DNA of 64,000 bases, taken from Streptomyces jeddahensis. Lineage in GTDB: Bacteria > Actinomycetota > Actinomycetes > Streptomycetales > Streptomycetaceae. Position 1 is the stretch's first letter, and every line of letters starts with the position of its first letter. The stretch covers positions 1 through 64,000 of the forward strand of contig NZ_LOHS01000102.1 in the NCBI RefSeq assembly GCF_001642995.1, given 5' to 3'. The notes beneath the pieces were generated by a model. The model was given only the letters and a program-made list of their open reading frames with translations. It did not search any database and was not told the DNA's origin. The translations under genes were made by a program, and so were the position numbers. Of the stretch, positions 60,509-64,000 are shown piece by piece.

Positions 60509-61114
60509 TCACCCGACGGGTGCAGGCGGAGTCGGCACCGTCCCGGTGGCCGATCGGGCGAGCGCGGTTCCCGGCAGGGCGAAGCCGCGTACGAGACCGG
60601 ACAGAGCCGAGGAGCGCAGGATCAGGCAGCCGAGCACGCCCCCGAGGGTGTTGGCGATCAGGTCGTCGACATCCGCGCCACGGCCGTTGCTGAACCACAC
60701 GTACATGCCCAGCTGAACCAGCTCGATCGTCAGGCTGGTGACCAGCGCGCGCAGGGCGACCCGCTTCACCGGAAGCTCCGCCTTCGCCAGCAGCGGGAGC
60801 AGCAGACCGAACGGTGCGAACAGCAGCACGTTGAGCACGAAGGTGGGGTCCATGCCGATAAGGCCCGCCAGGGGTATCGGCTGGATCTGGTTGTACCAGG
60901 GGGACAGGTTCTGAGATTTGTCCACGATGATCGGAAACATCGTGAAGTGCAGGAAACCCGCAGCGTAGAGGGCCGTCGCAAGCCGGGTCAGCATGGGCTT
61001 GCCGTACCAGCCGGGGCGTCTCCTCACGGCACGCACGGCGAGCAGCGCGGCGAATCCGGCGAGGAGGGGAAGCAGCACCTGCACGGACTCGATACGGAAG
61101 GCGAGGTTGCCCAT
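60509..61114 (-). CDS. VanZ-family membrane protein 2
   Basis: The 201-residue protein parallels VanZ 1: RPGWYGKPMLTRLATALYA, IQPIPLAGLIG, LLPLLAKAELPVKRVALRA and SNGRGADVDDLIANTLGGVLG. It also shares the C-terminal GFALPGTALA, like AIALPGSSA in VanZ 1. Five hydrophobic segments are expected. AGGAG precedes ATG 61114. The same CAGATCTTG/GGCTACGACTTTCGGC element lies ~90 bp upstream, so it probably belongs to the two-component regulon encoded at 53.5-55.4 kb. Confidence 0.85.
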   Translation of the reverse strand: MGNLAFRIESVQVLLPLLAGFAALLAVRAVRRRPGWYGKPMLTRLATALYAAGFLHFTMFPIIVDKSQNLSPWYNQIQPIPLAGLIGMDPTFVLNVLLFAPFGLLLPLLAKAELPVKRVALRALVTSLTIELVQLGMYVWFSNGRGADVDDLIANTLGGVLGCLILRSSALSGLVRGFALPGTALARSATGTVPTPPAPVG

Positions 61115-61201
61115 GACATGCTCCTGGGGTTATGGACAGCGGTACACAACGGACGGATTCGACTCTGTCCGGCGGACGCCTGCGTCGGATCGGCCGTAAG
61201 A

Positions 61202-61233
61202 CAGATCTTGCGCAGCCGGCTACGACTTTCGGC
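61202..61233 (-). promoter_or_regulatory. Shared vanZ upstream element, copy 2
   Basis: CAGATCTTG (61202-61210), 7 bp, then GGCTACGACTTTCGGC (61218-61233), identical in both blocks to copy 1 and at a similar distance from the start codon. Confidence 0.7.
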
Positions 61234-61239
61234 CGGGTG

Positions 61240-61652
61240 CCGCCCACCCCTCCGGCTCCGCCCGGTGGGCTCCCCTGATCGGCGGGCACGGGCTGTCGTC
61301 CGCAAGCTGTGCTGTGCCCTGTCGGCGGTGGCCTCCTCCGCCGCGTCGCCCCGGCTCGGTGCCAAGCCCTGCCGGTGATCGCCGGCCTGGCGGGCCGTGC
61401 ACGACGGTGCCCGCGGATTTCCGATCAAGGACTCCGGCCCGGCCGGGCACGGTCTAGGGGAAGCACTGGCCGGAGTTGCTGCCGGCCACGCTTTTCGCGC
61501 TCGCCATCCAGGCCGTCCCGGAACGTGTCACCGGCTGGTGGCCCACCGGCGAAGTGACCAGGGCGACCTTGGTGCGGCCCGGCTGGAATGCCCGGCGGCC
61601 GGTCGCAGGTGGTCGTTGTCACGGGCAGGAAGGCTGGTTCACCCGGTGTTGT
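61240..61652. other. 410-bp stretch with no recognisable gene
   Basis: A plus-strand frame around 61476-61667 is open but has no convincing start or motif. It holds the vanZ2 promoter side and the 3' end of blaB. Confidence 0.45.
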
Positions 61653-62555
61653 CTATTGCTGCCGTAGGTGGTCGCGGAGCGTCCGGGCGACTTGTGCCAT
61701 GAGGGCGTCGGCACCGGGTTGAGTGCCGGCGGGGACGAAAGATTCGGTGAGGACGGCGATGGCGAAGGTCTGGCGGTCGGCGTGCTCGACGACGCCGATT
61801 TCGTGGCGGAGGTTGAGCAGGGTGCCTGTTTTTGATGACCACGTCGAGGCGTCGGAGTCGAAGTCGGGTGCCAGCCGGTGCCGCAGCAGATTGTGGGTCA
61901 TGAGGGAGCGGACCCTGGCTGCGACGTCCGGGTGGATCGCCGACGGCCGCCACAGCATCTGGAGCAGGTCGGTCCAGGCACGTGCGCTTCCCGTGTTGGC
62001 GCGGGTGGTGTCGAGCTGGGGAATGCGGTGTCCGCGGCCGCTGGTGCCGGCGTCGATGGCCAGGGCGTGGGCGAGGTGTGTCTGCGGTGCGTCGAAGCGT
62101 TCGGCGGGCGTGTCCGTCAGTTCGCTGATCGTGTGGCGGACGGATATGCCCCGCAGTCCGAGTTCTTCGAGGATGGCGCTGACCTGGTCGGGCGGCGTGA
62201 GAGTGAAGAGGGCGTCCGCAGCGGTGCCGTCGCTCAGGCTTGTGCTGAGGTAGAGAAGGTCGTCGACGGCGATCCGGGCGGGGTGGCGGAAGCGGCTCAG
62301 CCCGGTGGGGCCGGGGGTGGTCAGGCGTCCGGGCTGCACGTCGAGCACTGCCTCACCATCGAGTTCTCCGCGGCGGATGCGCTCGGCCGTCGCCACGGCC
62401 AGGGGCACTTTGACCAGGGATGCGGCCGGCAGTTGGACGTCCGGCTCGATGCCCAGCTCCTCTCCGGTCAGCAGGTCCCGCACGAGTATGTATCCGTGCA
62501 GCCCGCCCTCGTGGAGTTGCTCCTGCATGCGGCGCAGCAGTTCGGCCCTGGTCAT
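61653..62555 (-). CDS. blaB: BlaB-like penicillin-recognition regulatory protein
   Basis: The 300-residue cytoplasmic protein has a class A beta-lactamase-like fold. It has an SxxK motif in PAASLVKVPLAVA, SDG in STSLSDGTAAD where SDN is usual, and KTG in STWSSKTGTLLNL. The Glu of the omega loop is not visible and there is no signal peptide, so catalysis is doubtful. In Streptomyces cacaoi blaB follows blaA and is needed for beta-lactamase induction. Here the ATG overlaps the LysR gene stop (ATGA), the same arrangement. Confidence 0.78.
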   Translation of the reverse strand: MTRAELLRRMQEQLHEGGLHGYILVRDLLTGEELGIEPDVQLPAASLVKVPLAVATAERIRRGELDGEAVLDVQPGRLTTPGPTGLSRFRHPARIAVDDLLYLSTSLSDGTAADALFTLTPPDQVSAILEELGLRGISVRHTISELTDTPAERFDAPQTHLAHALAIDAGTSGRGHRIPQLDTTRANTGSARAWTDLLQMLWRPSAIHPDVAARVRSLMTHNLLRHRLAPDFDSDASTWSSKTGTLLNLRHEIGVVEHADRQTFAIAVLTESFVPAGTQPGADALMAQVARTLRDHLRQQ

Positions 62556-63463
62556 GGTGTCGGTTCGTTCTCCGTTGTGCTCTTGGTCTCCGCGCCGAGG
62601 CAGCGTGCGATGGCCTCGCCCAGACGTGAGTGCAGGCGTTCGGGGTTGCCGTTGTCCGCCATCGCGACGGTGTAGCCGCGCGCCAGTGTGATGTCGCCGA
62701 TTGGCCGCCAGTGCAAGGCGAGTTCCCTGGCCTGCATGGGGGTGCACAGCAGCAGGTCCTGGGAACACATGACTTCCGCGGCCGCGGACGTGAGGTCGGT
62801 TGCTGTCACCAGTTGTGCGGGGCGCAGGCCCACCGCGTCCCGCAGGCGGGTCAGCGGGTCGCGGACATGCGGCACGTCGTCCTCCGGCTGGACCCAGACG
62901 CACCGGGCTGGACCGGTCTGGGTACGTCCCATCCGCAACGTTTCCATGTACACGCGCCGAACGGCTGGCTCCTGTGCACCGGCCAGCCCGAGCGGCAGCG
63001 ACCACATGGCCTGGCTCTCCGGCACGGCCAGCAGGGCGGCGCGCACCTGCCGTGCGTCGAGCAGCTCGGTCCGCTCCACCGGGGCCGCGCAACGCACGTC
63101 CAGTGTGATGCCCTCCTTGCGGGCGTCCGCCACGAGCCGGGCGAGGACGGCCGACGAGCAGACGCCGGGCACAGCGAGCCGCCACGGTTTGCGCCGTGCG
63201 GTCTCAGCGTCGTGCCGCAACTCGTCGGCGGCCTGAAGCAGCCGTCTGGCCGCGGGCAACACCTCGCGACCGAAGGGCGTGAGGACCGCCCTGCGAGAGG
63301 TCCGCTCGAACAGCTCCTCCCCGAGCCACTGTTCGAGTGCGGCGACGCGGCGACTGGCCACCGGCTGCGACATCCGCCCGGCAGCGGCACCGACCGTGAA
63401 ACTCCCGCACTCGCTCACATGGACGAACGCGCGGCAGGCACCCACCAGATCCACAGGAGCCAT
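62552..63463 (-). CDS. blaA: LysR-type regulator BlaA
   Basis: The 303-residue protein has the LysR winged helix (ACRAFVHVSECGSFTVGAAA, MSQPVASRRVAALEQWLGEE, VLTPFGREVLPAARRLLQ) and a type-2 periplasmic-fold effector domain. It is divergent from a class A beta-lactamase gene and co-translated with blaB, as in S. cacaoi. The start ATG 63463 lacks a Shine-Dalgarno, and a TTATGA -10-like box is at -12 to -7, so leaderless expression is possible. Confidence 0.85.
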   Translation of the reverse strand: MAPVDLVGACRAFVHVSECGSFTVGAAAGRMSQPVASRRVAALEQWLGEELFERTSRRAVLTPFGREVLPAARRLLQAADELRHDAETARRKPWRLAVPGVCSSAVLARLVADARKEGITLDVRCAAPVERTELLDARQVRAALLAVPESQAMWSLPLGLAGAQEPAVRRVYMETLRMGRTQTGPARCVWVQPEDDVPHVRDPLTRLRDAVGLRPAQLVTATDLTSAAAEVMCSQDLLLCTPMQARELALHWRPIGDITLARGYTVAMADNGNPERLHSRLGEAIARCLGAETKSTTENEPTP

Positions 63464-63469
63464 CGTATG

Positions 63470-63483
63470 TCATAACCGCATGA
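63470..63483. promoter_or_regulatory. BlaA operator candidate TCAT-N6-ATGA
   Basis: TCATAACCGCATGA is an inverted repeat in the blaA-blaL intergenic region, overlapping the predicted blaA promoter. LysR proteins bind such dyads. Confidence 0.5.
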
Positions 63484-63621
63484 AACCCGTCAGAAGCGTA
63501 TTGGACCGCATAGCGGCAGGTGAACGAGGGTGGTCCAAAGCACCGGCCGACCGCGGGGCACAGTCCGGTCGGCATGCCGTGCATCTGGGACTGCCCGAAG
63601 GGCAACGAATGGAGGTCGGAG

Positions 63622-64000
63622 TTGAAGTTCACCCGTACCCGCAGCGCCGCACTCGGCCTGCTCATGCTCATCCCGCTGACGGCCTGTGGACACAGCGTCG
63701 CCGCCGAAGCGCCGGCCGCGCCGATGGCGGCAGCCGTCGATGCCGCGGCGTCCGCCGACGGTGCCTTCGCGGAGCTCGAGCGGACCTTCGACGCGCGTCT
63801 CGGGGTGTACGCCGTCGACACGGGGACCGGACGCGAGGTCGCCTACCGTGACCGTGAACGCTTCGCCTACGCCTCCACCTTCAAGGCGCTGGCGGCCGGC
63901 GCCGTCCTGCGCACGTACTCGCTCGACGGCCTGGACAAGGTCATCAAGTACTCCCGGAAGGACCTGGTCGACTACTCGCCGGTCACCGAGCGACACGTCG
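63622..64000 (+). CDS. blaL: Class A beta-lactamase, 5' part
   Basis: The gene runs off the window after 126 codons. It begins at TTG 63622 with GGAGG 7 bp upstream. A signal peptide with a lipobox-like LTACG (LGLLMLIPLTACG) is followed by the mature start FAELERTFDARLGVYAVDTG. The active-site Ser motif is YASTFKALAAG (SxxK). This matches Streptomyces class A beta-lactamases. Its divergent blaA-blaB neighbours indicate inducible expression. Confidence 0.9.
   Translation, partial: MKFTRTRSAALGLLMLIPLTACGHSVAAEAPAAPMAAAVDAAASADGAFAELERTFDARLGVYAVDTGTGREVAYRDRERFAYASTFKALAAGAVLRTYSLDGLDKVIKYSRKDLVDYSPVTERHV

Noticed and set aside
61476..61667. Short plus-strand frame with LFALAIQAVPERVTGWW
   Set aside because: It has no credible start or RBS, and the sequence does not match a family I know.

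Overview
The window is high-GC actinobacterial DNA, almost certainly from the accessory arm of a Streptomyces chromosome or a large linear plasmid. Evidence for this is the tap-tpg pair that maintains linear telomeres, a SsgA-like sporulation protein, many GTG starts, dense GTGA/ATGA start-stop overlaps, and the BlaL/BlaA/BlaB and BkdR/BkdABC arrangements known from Streptomyces. No tRNA, rRNA or CRISPR array was seen.

Layout. (1) 1-13.2 kb is a mosaic, subtelomere-like segment. It holds dead IS5-family transposases (one with a GAGCTG microsatellite expansion), a GNAT gene overlapping a paralogous initiation factor IF-1 gene, a truncated Mrr-type restriction gene, tap-tpg, a WD-repeat protein and a frameshifted Lys-rich gene. 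It also has a divergent Cys-rich/winged-helix and XRE regulator pair sharing palindromic operators, and an overlapping operon ending in a 3'-truncated UvrD-like helicase. The truncation marks the edge of this block. (2) 13.2-20.3 kb is a six-gene leftward operon: YcaC-like hydrolase, SDR, BBE-type FAD oxidase, seven-blade EAR propeller, DUF5624-like protein and alpha/beta hydrolase. It is divergent from a TetR regulator, with three TGACC-N4-GGTCA sites between them. (3) 20.4-23.4 kb has a SsgA-like protein, a MarR/YhgE-like membrane protein pair with twin operators, and an IS256 relic. (4) 23.5-35.1 kb has a GntR regulator convergent with a leftward operon: FMN reductase, triple-RidA protein, class A flavin monooxygenase and a dipeptide-type ABC importer. 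A decayed FAH relic and a secreted double beta-trefoil protein lie upstream.

(5) 35.8-47.5 kb is a GntR-first catabolic operon: LivKH, fused LivM-LivG, LivF, beta-hydroxyacid dehydrogenase, IlvD/Edd dehydratase, FAH enzyme, flavin monooxygenase and TIM-barrel isomerase. Eight of its junctions are start-stop overlaps. Two copies of a palindromic operator lie on its promoters. (6) 48-52 kb encodes a branched-chain 2-oxoacid dehydrogenase complex with divergent BkdR. (7) 52.8-55.4 kb has a VanZ-like protein divergent from a two-component system. A second VanZ gene at 60.5-61.1 kb shares the same upstream element, so a small regulon is likely. (8) 56.4-59.2 kb is a DauR-like regulator, an ornithine-cyclodeaminase-family enzyme and a D-threonine-aldolase-fold enzyme, probably for D-amino-acid metabolism. 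(9) 61.6-64.0 kb is the beta-lactamase locus, with blaB and blaA leftward and blaL rightward and running off the window.

The candidate undescribed systems are the TetR-controlled EAR-propeller operon and the GntR-controlled livKHMGF catabolic operon. Functions were assigned by recognising motifs in the translations; no database search was run.
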